NCBI GenBank assembly: GCA_009937615.1
Contig: JAACFB010000025.1
Span: 1 to 53,985, forward strand
Reading direction: 5' to 3'
DNA: 53,985 bases
Source of the DNA: Gammaproteobacteria bacterium
GTDB taxonomy: Bacteria; Pseudomonadota; Gammaproteobacteria; Steroidobacterales; Woeseiaceae
Of the stretch, positions 41,600-53,985 are shown piece after piece; positions within the stretch are counted from its first letter, which is position 1; every line of letters starts with the position of its first letter. A program made the position numbers and the translations under genes. The notes below the pieces were generated by a model. It made no database searches, was not told the origin of the DNA, and saw only the letters and a list, made by a program, of their open reading frames with translations.

Positions 41600-42355
41600 C
41601 TATTGCAATGCAACGGCGAACCATTCCTGCAAAACGTCCGGAACTGTCCGAATATTCGTCGGCCAGTTGGTAAACGGGCTCGGTGGCGTGCACAGCGAGT
41701 TCAGCAATTTCCTGAATTCATTACGTGGGATGGTGATTGCACCCATTGTGAGCAAATGTGGCGATACAACCTGGCAATCCATCAGTTCGAGGCCATTCGC
41801 CAACATGTGCGATGTCAGGCCAAGCATTGCAAACTTCGACGCATTGTCGGCAGCGCTGAACATCGATTCCCCGAAGAACATGCGCCCCATGCAGACACCA
41901 TAAAGACCACCGACGAGTCTATTTTCGCTCCAGACTTCGACCGAGTGCGCCCATCCGATCGCATGGAGCAGCTTATAGGCCGAGATCATTTCATCGCTGA
42001 TCCAGGTGCCCTGTGCGTAGTCCCGGCTGCCGGCACAGGCCCGTATGACCTCGTCGAAAGCCCGATTGAAACTCAAATTCAACGCTGAGCGTCGCGCATA
42101 TCGACCCAGCCGTCTCGATACCCTCAATTGCTCCGGGCGCAAGATGCAGCGCGGGTCGGGAGACCACCACAAAATTGGTTGTCCCGGGTCGTACCACGGG
42201 AAAATGCCCGCGCGATAAGCGGTGAGCAGGCGTTCGCTACTTAGGTTGCCACCTGCGGCGAGCAGGCCGTTCGGGTTTTCCAGCGCTTCATCGATATCCG
42301 GAAACATATCCGGCGGGTCGTCGGGACTTAGCCAGGCAATTCGCCGTGTGCCCAT
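41600..42355 (-). CDS. aat: Leucyl/phenylalanyl-tRNA-protein transferase
   Basis: A 251-residue enzyme that adds Leu or Phe to N-terminal Lys or Arg, making N-degrons for ClpS. The conserved F-P-D-I-D-E-A-L, G-L-L-A-A-G-G-N-L-S, Y-R-A-G-I-F-P-W-Y and I-L-W-W-S-P-D-P-R segments fill the first 75 residues. G-W-A-H-S-V-E-V-W and G-G-L-Y-G-V-C-M-G-R-M-F-F-G-E-S-M-F are also canonical. The start codon shares one base with the upstream GNAT-fold gene stop (TAATG). Length is normal for the family. Confidence 0.97.
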   Translation of the reverse strand: MGTRRIAWLSPDDPPDMFPDIDEALENPNGLLAAGGNLSSERLLTAYRAGIFPWYDPGQPILWWSPDPRCILRPEQLRVSRRLGRYARRSALNLSFNRAFDEVIRACAGSRDYAQGTWISDEMISAYKLLHAIGWAHSVEVWSENRLVGGLYGVCMGRMFFGESMFSAADNASKFAMLGLTSHMLANGLELMDCQVVSPHLLTMGAITIPRNEFRKLLNSLCTPPSPFTNWPTNIRTVPDVLQEWFAVALQ

Positions 42356-43500
42356 TAGTCGCGGGGCTCGCCGTCGTCGCGATACGGACTATGCTGGTCG
42401 ACCGCCTGCATGTATCGGTTGACGTGCTCGGTTTCGTGATCCACGTAACTGCCGATCGCTGAAAAGAACTCGGGGTGTCCGAGCCAGTGAGCGGACCAGG
42501 TCTCTATTGGGCGAAATCCACGGCTGATCTTGTGTTCACCCTGGGTGCCGGGCTCAAAAACCGCTTTACCCGCCGCAATGCAGTATTCGATACCCTGGTA
42601 ATAACAGGTTTCAAAATGCAGAGCATCGTAATGCCCATCGCTGCCCCAGTAACGGCCGTAGAGCACGTTGTCGCCCTCGTAAAACACCGCGGCTGCGATG
42701 GCGTTGTCGCCGCGTTCGGCAAGGATTACCAGCACGCCGTCGGGTAACGAGGCACTGATCATTGGAAAAAAATCGAACTCGAAGTAGGGCAGTGCGCCGC
42801 GTCGCATGAACGTGATGCTGATCAGACGGTATACCTGTTGCCAGGTTGCTTCATCGAGATCTCTGCCGTGCAGATGCCGAAAGGTAACGCCCGCATCCCT
42901 CACGCGGCGGCGGTCCTGACGTACTTTCTTGCGCTTGGTGGCGCTGAATGTAGCAAGAAAATCGTCGAAGTCCGCATAGCCGCGATTGTGCCAGTGAAAT
43001 TGGCAGTCCTTGCGCAGTTTGAGGCCGGCGGCGCGCAGAAAAGGCAGGTCGCTGTCGTCTGGAAAGAGTATGTGCAGCGATGAGCAGCCAGTGTCTTTGG
43101 TAAGCCTGATCGCGGCATCCAGTAAGGCCGCCGCCGCCTCGGAATCGCCGCGATCGGCTAGCAGCAGCCTGGGGCTGGGAGCCGGCGTAAACGGTACTGC
43201 CGAGACGAGTTTCGGGTAGTAATGCAGCCCGGCCTGTTCATAGGCCTGGGCCCAGGACCAGTCGAATACGAACTCGCCCCACGAATGGCTTTTTTTGTAG
43301 AGCGGCATCGCCGCGGACAATTTGCCTTTGTTCGTCAATGTAATGTGCTGGGGTGCCCACCCGGTGTCCGCAGACACTGACCCGCTTTGCTCAGCCGCGA
43401 GCAGGAATTCGTGACTCAGGAACGGAAATCGACTTTCCGTAAGCGCGTTCCAGTCGTCCGCTCTTATCCTGGCGATCGACTCGTTGACGGCGACCTTCAT
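42355..43500 (-). CDS. GNAT/FemAB-like N-acetyltransferase family protein (COG3146)
   Basis: A 381-residue cytoplasmic protein of a conserved family often annotated as peptidogalycan biosynthesis/recognition, with a FemAB-like double GNAT fold. Segments F-P-F-L-S-H-E-F-L near residue 25, P-L-Y-K-K-S-H-S-W-G-E-F-V-F-D, and F-E-P-G-T-Q-G-E-H-K-I-S-R-G-F near 325 are typical. The substrate is not established for the family. It is commonly found next to aat or in amino-acyl transfer contexts. Here it overlaps aat by one base and lies 15 bases from trxB, so the three may be one transcript. Confidence 0.85.
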   Translation of the reverse strand: MKVAVNESIARIRADDWNALTESRFPFLSHEFLLAAEQSGSVSADTGWAPQHITLTNKGKLSAAMPLYKKSHSWGEFVFDWSWAQAYEQAGLHYYPKLVSAVPFTPAPSPRLLLADRGDSEAAAALLDAAIRLTKDTGCSSLHILFPDDSDLPFLRAAGLKLRKDCQFHWHNRGYADFDDFLATFSATKRKKVRQDRRRVRDAGVTFRHLHGRDLDEATWQQVYRLISITFMRRGALPYFEFDFFPMISASLPDGVLVILAERGDNAIAAAVFYEGDNVLYGRYWGSDGHYDALHFETCYYQGIEYCIAAGKAVFEPGTQGEHKISRGFRPIETWSAHWLGHPEFFSAIGSYVDHETEHVNRYMQAVDQHSPYRDDGEPRD

Positions 43501-43515
43501 CTGCGCATGATCAGG

Positions 43516-44815
<1,300 letters not shown>

Positions 44816-47134
44816 ATGGCAAGAACCAGCAGCAAGAATAAGCCGACAGGCCAGCTGTCGTTCCAGGTGCAGCGGGCGCTTCGGGAGGGCGCGCTCTACG
44901 TCTTCGGCGCGCTGGCGCTAATCCTCTGTTATGCGCTGTTGACGTACGACACCGCCGATCCCGGGTTCAGCCAGGCGACGAGTTCTGCGGAGGTTCGAAA
45001 CGGTGTGGGGCGCGCAGGCGCGCTGGTAGCAGACCTCCTGTTCAATTTCTTCGGCCGCCCTGCGTACCTGTTTACCGTCATGGTGTTTTACCTCGGCTGG
45101 ATGATTTATCGCGAGCAGAAGACGAAGCAGGCGCTGACGCGAATGGACTACGCGCTGCGCATCGGGGGATTTGCAGCGACCCTGGTAACGAGTTGCGCGC
45201 TGTCGACACTGCATTTCTCGCCCGCCGGCTTCAACGAAACGGCGGGGGGAATCATCGGCCAGATTGTCGGGACGTGGCTTGAGTCCGTAATGAAGTTGCT
45301 CGGTGCGAGCACGCTCCTGTTTGTTCTGTGGATCGCTTCTCTGTCGCTGTTTCTGGGGATCTCCTGGTTTGCGGTGATGGATCGCGTGGGGCGCTGGTGC
45401 CTCGCCGGCTATGAGACGGCGCGGTTCAAGTTCGGCGAGCTGCGCGATAAGGCAGAGGGCCGGCGCAAGCTTGCAGCGCGCCAGGACGTGATAGAGGTGG
45501 AGAAAAAACGCACGGCGGGACGCAGCAAGCCGCGCATTGAGCCGGTGCTTCCAGCGCTCGAGCCGAGCGTGCGTGCGGAGCGAGAGCGCCAGGTCCCATT
45601 ATTCGATCCGCCGGCAGCCGGTGAACTGCCGCCGCTGTCGCTATTGGACGACCCGTCCCCGCAGCGCCATGGTTTTTCGGCGGAATCACTCGAGGCCATG
45701 TCGCGGCTCGTGGAGCTCAAGCTCAAGGACTTTGGCGTTGATGTCGAGGTCAAGTCGGTATCCCCGGGCCCGGTAATTACGCGCTTCGAGCTCGATCCGG
45801 CTCCCGGCGTCAAGGTTAGCCAGATATCAAATCTCTCCAAGGACATCGCGCGAGCGCTGTCGGTCGTCAGTGTGCGTATCGTCGAGGTGATTCCCGGCAA
45901 ATCTTTTGTCGGTCTCGAGATTCCAAATGAGAACCGCGAGCTCGTTACCCTGGGCGAGATACTCAAGTCGAAGGCATACGAGCAACTGGCATCGCCACTC
46001 ACCCTGGCGCTGGGTAAGGATATCGGCGGCCACTCGGTCGTTGCAGATCTGGCACGCATGCCGCATCTGCTCATCGCGGGCACAACCGGGTCAGGCAAGT
46101 CGGTTGCTATCAACGCAATGGTTCTGAGTCTTCTTTACAAGACGCAGCCTGAGCAGGTACGCCTGATCATGGTCGACCCCAAAATGCTCGAGCTGTCGGT
46201 CTATGAGGGTATTCCGCATCTGCTAACGCCGGTTGTCACCGACATGAAGGAGGCAGCCAATGCGTTGCGCTGGTGCGTGGCCGAGATGGACCGCCGCTAT
46301 CGGCTAATGGCCGGGCTCGGAGTTCGCAACATAGGTGGCTATAACCGCAAGGTTAAAGAGGCCATCGATGCCGGCGCGCCGATCAAGGACCCGACGTTCA
46401 CGCCACCACCGTTCGAGGACGAAGACAAGCCGATCGAGCATCCGACCCTGACGCCGCTGCCGTACATTGTCGTCATTATCGACGAGCTGGCGGACTTGAT
46501 GATGATCGTTGGCAAGAAGGTCGAGGAGGTGATCGCGCGACTCGCACAGAAAGCACGAGCATCCGGCATTCACATGCTGCTCGCGACCCAGCGGCCGTCA
46601 GTCGACGTAATCACCGGCCTGATCAAGGCGAATGTCCCGACCCGGATCGCGTTCCAGGTATCGGCGAAGGTGGACTCGCGCACGATTCTCGATCAGATGG
46701 GCGCCGAGAACCTGCTCGGGCATGGCGACATGCTGTACCTGCCGCCGGGTACCTCGGCGCCGGTGCGCGTTCATGGCGCGTTCGTCGCGGATCACGAAGT
46801 GCATGCGGTCGTTCGCCATCTGAAGAAAAGTGGCGCTCCGCGGTATCTCGATGAAATTCTCGACGGTCCCTCGAGTCCAACTCCAGGACTGGCAGGAATC
46901 GACAAGTTGCCTGCCGACAGTGCGGACGCTGAACAGGATCCGCTGTATGACCAGGCGGTGCAGGTCGTTATGGAGACCCGAAAAGCTTCTATTTCGGGTG
47001 TTCAGCGGCGCCTCAAGATCGGTTATAACCGCGCCGCGAGGATGGTCGAGTCAATGGAAGCGGCCGGACTCGTCGGCCCGCTGCAGCCGAACGGGGCGCG
47101 TGAAATCCTGGTGCCGGCACCGGCAAAGGACTAG
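44816..47134 (+). CDS. ftsK: DNA translocase FtsK
   Basis: A 772-residue septal DNA pump. The N-terminal domain has four membrane segments (within residues 20-195). The linker (about 210-280) is short compared with the E. coli protein. The motor domain holds Walker A G422-S429 (G-T-T-G-S-G-K-S) and Walker [11 protein letters not shown]. The C-terminal gamma domain (from [23 protein letters not shown]) reads KOPS sequences and activates XerCD. The ATG at 44816 is chosen; a TTG 12 bases earlier is possible. lolA begins 10 bases after its stop. Confidence 0.96.
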   Translation: MARTSSKNKPTGQLSFQVQRALREGALYVFGALALILCYALLTYDTADPGFSQATSSAEVRNGVGRAGALVADLLFNFFGRPAYLFTVMVFYLGWMIYREQKTKQALTRMDYALRIGGFAATLVTSCALSTLHFSPAGFNETAGGIIGQIVGTWLESVMKLLGASTLLFVLWIASLSLFLGISWFAVMDRVGRWCLAGYETARFKFGELRDKAEGRRKLAARQDVIEVEKKRTAGRSKPRIEPVLPALEPSVRAERERQVPLFDPPAAGELPPLSLLDDPSPQRHGFSAESLEAMSRLVELKLKDFGVDVEVKSVSPGPVITRFELDPAPGVKVSQISNLSKDIARALSVVSVRIVEVIPGKSFVGLEIPNENRELVTLGEILKSKAYEQLASPLTLALGKDIGGHSVVADLARMPHLLIAGTTGSGKSVAINAMVLSLLYKTQPEQVRLIMVDPKMLELSVYEGIPHLLTPVVTDMKEAANALRWCVAEMDRRYRLMAGLGVRNIGGYNRKVKEAIDAGAPIKDPTFTPPPFEDEDKPIEHPTLTPLPYIVVIIDELADLMMIVGKKVEEVIARLAQKARASGIHMLLATQRPSVDVITGLIKANVPTRIAFQVSAKVDSRTILDQMGAENLLGHGDMLYLPPGTSAPVRVHGAFVADHEVHAVVRHLKKSGAPRYLDEILDGPSSPTPGLAGIDKLPADSADAEQDPLYDQAVQVVMETRKASISGVQRRLKIGYNRAARMVESMEAAGLVGPLQPNGAREILVPAPAKD

Positions 47135-47144
47135 GAGTCAGGAA

Positions 47145-47804
47145 TTGCGTAACAGGTTTTTATTGGCACTGTCAGGCCTGCTGATAGCGGGATCCGGACT
47201 GGCGGACAACAACGAACACGATGACGGGCAGCGCCTCGTTGACGAATTTGTCACCGACGTTAAGACGTTTAGCGGGCGTTTCGAACAGTCGTTGATAGAT
47301 CCAAACGGTACGGTCGTCGAAATGACGAGCGGAACCCTGGAAATTCAGCGCCCGGGGCGTTTCCGCTGGTCCTACATCGAGCCATACGAGCAGGTACTCG
47401 TCGCAGATGGCCTGAATATCTGGAGTTATGACGTCGACCTCGCCCAGGTGACGGTCAAACCCCAGGCCGAGGCGCTGAGTAGTACGCCGGCCATTCTGCT
47501 CGGTGGTTCGGCGGATGCGCTGCAGCAGTTCATCAATGAAGGCAGCTACGTCGAAAAAGAGACGACCTGGGTACGGCTGAGCCCGCGGAATACAGAAAGC
47601 GGCTTTCTGCGCGTCGAGTTGGGTTTTAAGAATGACACACTCAGCCGCATGGTGTTTTTCGACAACCTCGATCAGACGACCCTGGTGGCGCTGCACGACG
47701 TTGTGCTGAATGAGCCGATCGATGCACGACAATTCGAATTCAAGGCACCAGATGACGTCGATGTCGTTGGCGTCCCGGCTGGCGCTGAAGCGACGGTTCG
47801 TTGA
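47145..47804 (+). CDS. lolA: Outer membrane lipoprotein carrier LolA, TTG start
   Basis: A 219-residue periplasmic chaperone that carries lipoproteins from LolCDE to LolB. A signal peptide (1-20, ending G-S-G-L-A) precedes the beta-barrel-like fold. The patterns F-S-G-R-F-E-Q-S-L and P-G-R-F-R-W-S-Y (arginine of the lid region) are canonical, as is F-V-L-type packing near the end. The start is TTG at 47145 with GGAG seven bases upstream. A longer frame begins inside ftsK at 46830 and is not coding. The next gene overlaps it by one base. Confidence 0.94.
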   Translation: MRNRFLLALSGLLIAGSGLADNNEHDDGQRLVDEFVTDVKTFSGRFEQSLIDPNGTVVEMTSGTLEIQRPGRFRWSYIEPYEQVLVADGLNIWSYDVDLAQVTVKPQAEALSSTPAILLGGSADALQQFINEGSYVEKETTWVRLSPRNTESGFLRVELGFKNDTLSRMVFFDNLDQTTLVALHDVVLNEPIDARQFEFKAPDDVDVVGVPAGAEATVR

Positions 47805-48212
47805 TGCTTCCATTGCGCTATCTGCCACAGTGGCGAGTAGCAAGCGTGGGTCTGCTGCTTGCCGTTCTGGGCGCGATGCTGATGCCGGCTTTCTGGTCCT
47901 GGCCGGATCGTAATCGACTGCTTACTTGGTTCATGGATGCCGATAAATGGTTGCACCTTTTGACCTTCGCAGTACTGGCCATCTGGTTCGCGGGACTGTA
48001 CCAGCGACGCGCATACTGGCGGATTGCCATCGGACTGCTCCTGTTCGGCATCCTGACCGAAGGCTGTCAGCGGCTCGTCACATACCGTTCGGCAGAATGG
48101 TACGACATCGTCGCCGACGCGCTCGGTATCGTCATCGGCCTTGGATTAGCGGCAACGGTTACGGGCGAGTGGAGCCTGCGCGTCGAAAGCTGGTATCTGC
48201 GCCGGAAAGCAG

Positions 48213-48229
<17 letters not shown>
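47804..48229 (+). CDS. VanZ-like membrane protein
   Basis: A 141-residue protein with four hydrophobic segments (about 12-32, 45-65, 70-88 and 105-125). It has the VanZ-family pattern D-K-W-L-H-L-L-T-F-A-V-L and later R-S-A-E-W-Y-D-I-V-A-D-A-L-G-I-V-I-G. VanZ proteins are poorly understood; one gives low-level teicoplanin resistance, but most are of unknown role. The ATG at 47804 shares a base with the lolA stop. Its end overlaps the start of rarA by 17 bases. It is an extra gene inside an otherwise conserved lolA-rarA-serS order. Confidence 0.85.
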
Positions 48230-51236
<3,007 letters not shown>

Positions 51237-51441
51237 ATCCGTGCTCCCGTGCGCATCTTTTGCTTGCGCCTATAAATCATCAATACCACAGTAATTCAAG
51301 CAGTTACATACGGGAAAGCCGCAGCGTACTGGGTGTTTCCTCAGCAATACATCAGCTCGTCATCAGGCCTTCTCAGGCCGCGTCTATTACGTTTAGCAAC
51401 AGTGGTGAGGAGATTCGGCACCTAAATTTAAGGACGGTACT

Positions 51442-51810
51442 ATGAACGGAAAAATCTTATGCGTATTGCTAACCGCCATTTCCATGATCGGCTGCACGAC
51501 CATGCGCCCCGTGGATACTCGACAGCCAGAACTCGAGCGCAAGCTGAGCCCAAACGACCATCTACTGGTGTATGAAAAGTCTGGCCGAGTGATAGACATG
51601 ACGTTTATCGAGCTGGACGCTGAAATTCTTCGGGGAAGGCTGACAGATGGCAGCCAGGGACCGACCAGCGTCGATATTGCCGAAATCGAGCGACTGGAAA
51701 TCGAGAAGGTCGACGGCGTGAAAACGACGCTCGCCGTAATCGGTGGCACGATCATAATAGTTCCGATAGCGCTGATCGCCGGAATGGCGGAAATCATGGC
51801 AGCGCAATGA
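51442..51810 (+). CDS. Small lipoprotein, first of a tandem pair
   Basis: A 122-residue lipoprotein of unknown function. The signal peptide ends S-M-I-G-C (C18), followed by T-T-M. The body is a short beta-rich domain with L-L-V-Y-E-K-S-G-R-V-I-D-M-T-F-I and I-A-E-I-E-R-L-E-I-E-K, then a hydrophobic Gly/Ile stretch (T-L-A-V-I-G-G-T-I-I-I-V-P-I-A) near the C-terminus that could insert in a membrane. The AAGGACGG ribosome binding site supports the ATG at 51442. It overlaps a clear paralogue by four bases. Confidence 0.8.
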   Translation: MNGKILCVLLTAISMIGCTTMRPVDTRQPELERKLSPNDHLLVYEKSGRVIDMTFIELDAEILRGRLTDGSQGPTSVDIAEIERLEIEKVDGVKTTLAVIGGTIIIVPIALIAGMAEIMAAQ

Positions 51811-52172
51811 GCGGCCGAATAAAAATTGCGGTGCTGATGCTGCTGTTCATGTTCGCTGGATGCACGACGATGCAGCAGCTACGACCGCAGGACCCGGCTC
51901 TGGCAGACGGTCTGAAGATCGGCGACCGCCTTATCGTCTACGAAAAGAGCGGGCGTATATTCGATATACGTTTCGTGCGACTGGACGGAGGCATACTGCG
52001 CGGCAGCATGACTGACGATGGACTGGATTCGGTCGAGATCCGGCTGGACAATATCGAGCGTATCGAAGCCGAGCGAGTCGCTGTCGGCCGCACTACGGGA
52101 GCCGTGCTGGGCGGGATCGTCCTCGCGCCGATTGTTGCGGTTGGCGCAGGTCTGGCGCTGGCGGGGCAGTGA
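51807..52172 (+). CDS. Small lipoprotein, second of a tandem pair
   Basis: A 121-residue paralogue of the preceding gene. It has a lipobox M-F-A-G-C (C19), T-T-M, L-I-V-Y-E-K-S-G-R-I-F-D-I-R-F-V, then I-L-R-G-S-M-T-D-D, I-E-R-I-E-A-E-R and a C-terminal Gly-rich hydrophobic stretch (G-A-V-L-G-G-I-V-L-A-P-I-V-A-V-G-A-G). The shared layout indicates local duplication with clear divergence. The ATGA overlap suggests coupled translation and perhaps a heteromeric role. The function is unknown. Confidence 0.8.
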   Translation: MSGRIKIAVLMLLFMFAGCTTMQQLRPQDPALADGLKIGDRLIVYEKSGRIFDIRFVRLDGGILRGSMTDDGLDSVEIRLDNIERIEAERVAVGRTTGAVLGGIVLAPIVAVGAGLALAGQ

Positions 52173-52181
52173 GCATAACGG

Positions 52182-52206
52182 CGAGGGCCCGCAAAGCGGG
52201 CCCTCG
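52182..52206. terminator. Strong hairpin between convergent genes, possible bidirectional terminator
   Basis: An 11-bp perfect stem (CGAGGGCCCGC at 52182-52192 with its complement at 52196-52206) closes an AAA loop. No T-run follows on either strand, so it is a weak intrinsic terminator at best, but its place between the lipoprotein pair and the convergent YccA gene fits. Confidence 0.5.
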
Positions 52207-52228
52207 AGAAATGGTATACGGTGCCGGC

Positions 52229-52918
52229 CTAATCGCGGCTCATGAACAGGCGCAGGATGTACCAGAACATCAGTGCAATTGACGCAAACAACGCCAGGGA
52301 GGCAGCCACGTACTTGTCTTCCGGGTAGTGGTGCATGATGTTTGAAGTATCGTAAAGGACGGCCGCGCCCGCGAATCCGATCATGGCCACCGAGAACCAG
52401 GTACCGAGTTCAAAACCGAAAATCAGGCTGGCGATAATTCCTACCATGGCGAGCAGTCCGCCCCAGACAAGCAGGCCGCGCAAAAAGGAAAAGTCCTTGC
52501 GCGTGATCATCGCTGTAGCAATTAATGCCGCCGATCCGAGCAATGTGACGCCCGCTGCGCTGTCAATAACGCCTGGCTGCGTCATCGCCGCGATATAGAG
52601 CATTGGGAGGAAGATCAGTGCCTCGAGCACGACAAAGAACGCCAGTGCGGCATACTGTGCAGCCGTTGACTGAATTCGGTGTGCTACATGAGATGCACCC
52701 CATCCAGCGAGGATGAATGCGCCTAGCACCATCCACCAGTTGTTCACCATCGGTGCGGTAATCCGTGCTGCGACGCCAGACTGGAACAAATAAACCTCTA
52801 CCGCCGCGAACGCCAGGATGGCGCCGACGACGTGTGCGTAGCACTTCCAAATAAAGTTCGCGCGGGCGTCAACCGACAAAGTCGAGACGGGGGCCAGGTG
52901 GTTCACATTATCTTGCAT
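52229..52918 (-). CDS. Bax inhibitor-1 / YccA family membrane protein
   Basis: A 229-residue inner membrane protein with seven hydrophobic segments. The family signatures G-A-F-I-L-A-G-W-G-A-S-H-V-A, L-A-L-F-A-S-I-A-L-M-F-W-Y-I-L-R and a C-terminal acidic pair are present. Y-D-T-S-N-I-M-H-H is close to the YccA motif. YccA modulates FtsH proteolysis in E. coli, while other members are calcium leak channels; neither role is shown here. The ATG at 52918 follows GAGGT, so it is preferred over a TTG at 52942. Confidence 0.92.
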   Translation of the reverse strand: MQDNVNHLAPVSTLSVDARANFIWKCYAHVVGAILAFAAVEVYLFQSGVAARITAPMVNNWWMVLGAFILAGWGASHVAHRIQSTAAQYAALAFFVVLEALIFLPMLYIAAMTQPGVIDSAAGVTLLGSAALIATAMITRKDFSFLRGLLVWGGLLAMVGIIASLIFGFELGTWFSVAMIGFAGAAVLYDTSNIMHHYPEDKYVAASLALFASIALMFWYILRLFMSRD

Positions 52919-52952
52919 CAGATTTACCTCTACGGATATCAATCAACGAATA

Positions 52953-53612
52953 CTACCACGGCAGCTCATAACCTTCGGCATGCCAGAAACCGCCGCTGTT
53001 TTGTAAGTCCAGACCGTCAATGCGGTCGATAATATTTTTTGCCGCATCGGCGGGCGCAACGCCTTGACCGTTTGTCATCTGCGTAGCGACCATGCCCGGA
53101 TGTAGCAGGCCAACCGCGATTCCGCGTGGAAGCAGGTCGTGTTTCAGGTTGGTGCCGATCATGTTCACGGCTGCTTTCGACGCTCTATAGCCATAGTAGC
53201 CGCCGGATGAGTTGTCCTCGATCGAGCCCACTCGGCTTGAGAGAATCACGACCTTGGAGCCTGAACCCAGGTTATCGAGAAGCGCCTCGGTAACTCGGAG
53301 CGGTCCCAGCGTATTCACGCGAAACTGTTCGACAATCTCCGTGTAGTCGAGTTCACCAAGCGAGTCTCTAAGCAGTATCCCGGCATTGTTGATCAGAACG
53401 TCGAGATGTTGGGCACCAAGCGACTCCTTGAGGCGCGGCACGGATTCTGCAGCGCTGACATCGACGCCGGTAATAACCCGAAATCCGAGGTGGCGCAATT
53501 CATCGGTGTCGGACCGGCAAACGCCGATTACTTCGTCGCCACGCGCGGCAAATTGCCTGCAGAGCTGCAAGCCTATGCCGCGGTTGCAGCCCGTTATGAG
53601 AATGGTTGCCAT
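52953..53612 (-). CDS. Short-chain dehydrogenase/reductase
   Basis: A 219-residue SDR. The cofactor motif is T-G-C-N-R-G-I-G (7-14), N-N-A-G is at 75-78, and the catalytic residues are Y142 and K146 in Y-R-A-S-K, with serine in the S-S-R-V-G-S segment. V-C-R-S after the second strand suggests NADPH. The family acts on many alcohols and ketones; the substrate is unknown. It is short compared with typical SDRs (about 250). Its product might share a transcript with YccA, 34 bases downstream. Confidence 0.92.
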   Translation of the reverse strand: MATILITGCNRGIGLQLCRQFAARGDEVIGVCRSDTDELRHLGFRVITGVDVSAAESVPRLKESLGAQHLDVLINNAGILLRDSLGELDYTEIVEQFRVNTLGPLRVTEALLDNLGSGSKVVILSSRVGSIEDNSSGGYYGYRASKAAVNMIGTNLKHDLLPRGIAVGLLHPGMVATQMTNGQGVAPADAAKNIIDRIDGLDLQNSGGFWHAEGYELPW

Positions 53613-53985
53613 GATTGGCTCCGGATTGTACGCAAAATTCGCAAGAGGGTGGGATTGATGCGGATCGCCTCGGGGCGATCCTTACCCTTTACAGGGCGCG
53701 CTGTGCGCGTCCAAAACGCTGACGCGTTTTGTCGAACCAGTGGGTTCTCATCCATCACCCCCCTCCGGTCACCCAAAAGACCGCAGGCGCCCTTTTTGGT
53801 TACTGGCGGAGAGGGTGGGATTACTCGGCCCACAGGGCCTCGCCCCTCAGGGGGGCCGCTCGCAACCTGCAGTTGCTCCGCGTTCTCACTGGCGGCTGCG
53901 CCGCTGCGTGAGTCGAACAGGGCCCTCATCCGCAACCACACTCGGCGGGCAGAACCAAAAAAGGGCCCGGAGGGCCCATTTTTGG
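53613..53985. repeat. Hairpin-rich extragenic mosaic with tRNA-Ser 3'-end-like segment
   Basis: No gene is convincing here. The region is a chain of perfect short palindromes: GGATCGCC/GGCGATCC (53662-53681), AAAACGC/GCGTTTT (53713-53730), and others in GC-rich stretches. TGGCGGAGAGGGTGGGATT at 53804-53822 equals the reverse complement of a standard tRNA-Ser 3' end including CCA, but no cloverleaf follows. A 13-base part, AGAGGGTGGGATT, is repeated at 53644-53656. The 115-codon open frame on the - strand is a by-product of this composition. Confidence 0.7.
53957..53983 (+). terminator. Intrinsic terminator, bidirectional type
   Basis: A GGGCCC/GGGCCC stem (53963-53968 and 53972-53977, loop GGA) has six As before it and, after one A, five Ts following (79-83). 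It could terminate either strand. It ends the extragenic mosaic. Confidence 0.75.

Noticed and set aside
53804-53900. A complete tRNA-Ser gene on the - strand
   Set aside because: Only the 3' end matches; no anticodon arm or 5' acceptor strand could be found.
53594-53941. 115-codon open frame at the window end
   Set aside because: It runs through the extragenic repeat region and the SDR start. Its composition follows the palindromes, as in known spurious repeat-derived proteins.

Overview
The window is a bacterial chromosome segment from a gammaproteobacterium of moderately high G+C. Several blocks keep gene orders typical of that class: rne / rluC / maf / yceD / rpmF / plsX / fabH, clpS / clpA / infA / aat, trxB, and ftsK / lolA / rarA / serS. 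A LexA-controlled imuA-imuB-dnaE2 cassette, a type II secretion gene set, TonB-dependent uptake and a PQQ-type dehydrogenase suggest an aerobic, free-living heterotroph. An environmental lineage near Xanthomonadales, Steroidobacterales or Woeseiaceae is plausible, but that is inference. No rRNA gene, intact tRNA gene, CRISPR array, prophage or insertion sequence was recognised.

Layout. Positions 1-13466 are the accessory, catabolic part. They hold the 3' part of a TonB-dependent receptor, a CaiB-type CoA-transferase, and a tightly overlapping + strand cluster: ModA-like lipoprotein, TctC, TctB, TctA, TauE-like permease and TcuA-like flavoprotein. This converges on a - strand cluster of an amidohydrolase with a C-terminal IPT/TIG domain, a small cytochrome c and a PQQ-dependent dehydrogenase. 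Together they look like uptake and oxidation of organic acids and alcohols.

Positions 13626-21896 are housekeeping: a small tyrosine phosphatase, RNase E with a long disordered tail, and the divergent rluC. After rluC come maf, yceD, rpmF, plsX and fabH; the order breaks after fabH, where fabD, fabG and acpP would be expected. Positions 21915-26009 carry a YkvA-like protein, a GST, an L,D-transpeptidase next to a Braun-type lipoprotein, and an unrecognised exported protein. Positions 26137-32151 form an SOS operon in which lexA leads imuA, imuB and dnaE2 under two LexA boxes.

Positions 32226-38379 hold a small acidic protein and gspCDEF on the - strand. The remaining gsp genes are not in the window. 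Positions 38678-44511 combine ClpS, ClpA and Aat (a bacterial N-degron pathway) with infA, a GNAT-fold protein and trxB. Positions 44816-50796 are ftsK, lolA, a VanZ-like gene, rarA and serS. The end holds a lipoprotein cytochrome c, two tandem paralogous lipoproteins, a YccA-type membrane protein and an SDR oxidoreductase. It closes with a non-coding, hairpin-rich extragenic region containing a 19-nt match to the 3' end of tRNA-Ser.

Start codons deserve attention. TTG is the best-supported start for tctC, the TauE-like gene, infA, lolA and rarA, and many operon junctions overlap by 1 to 17 bases, which suggests translational coupling.
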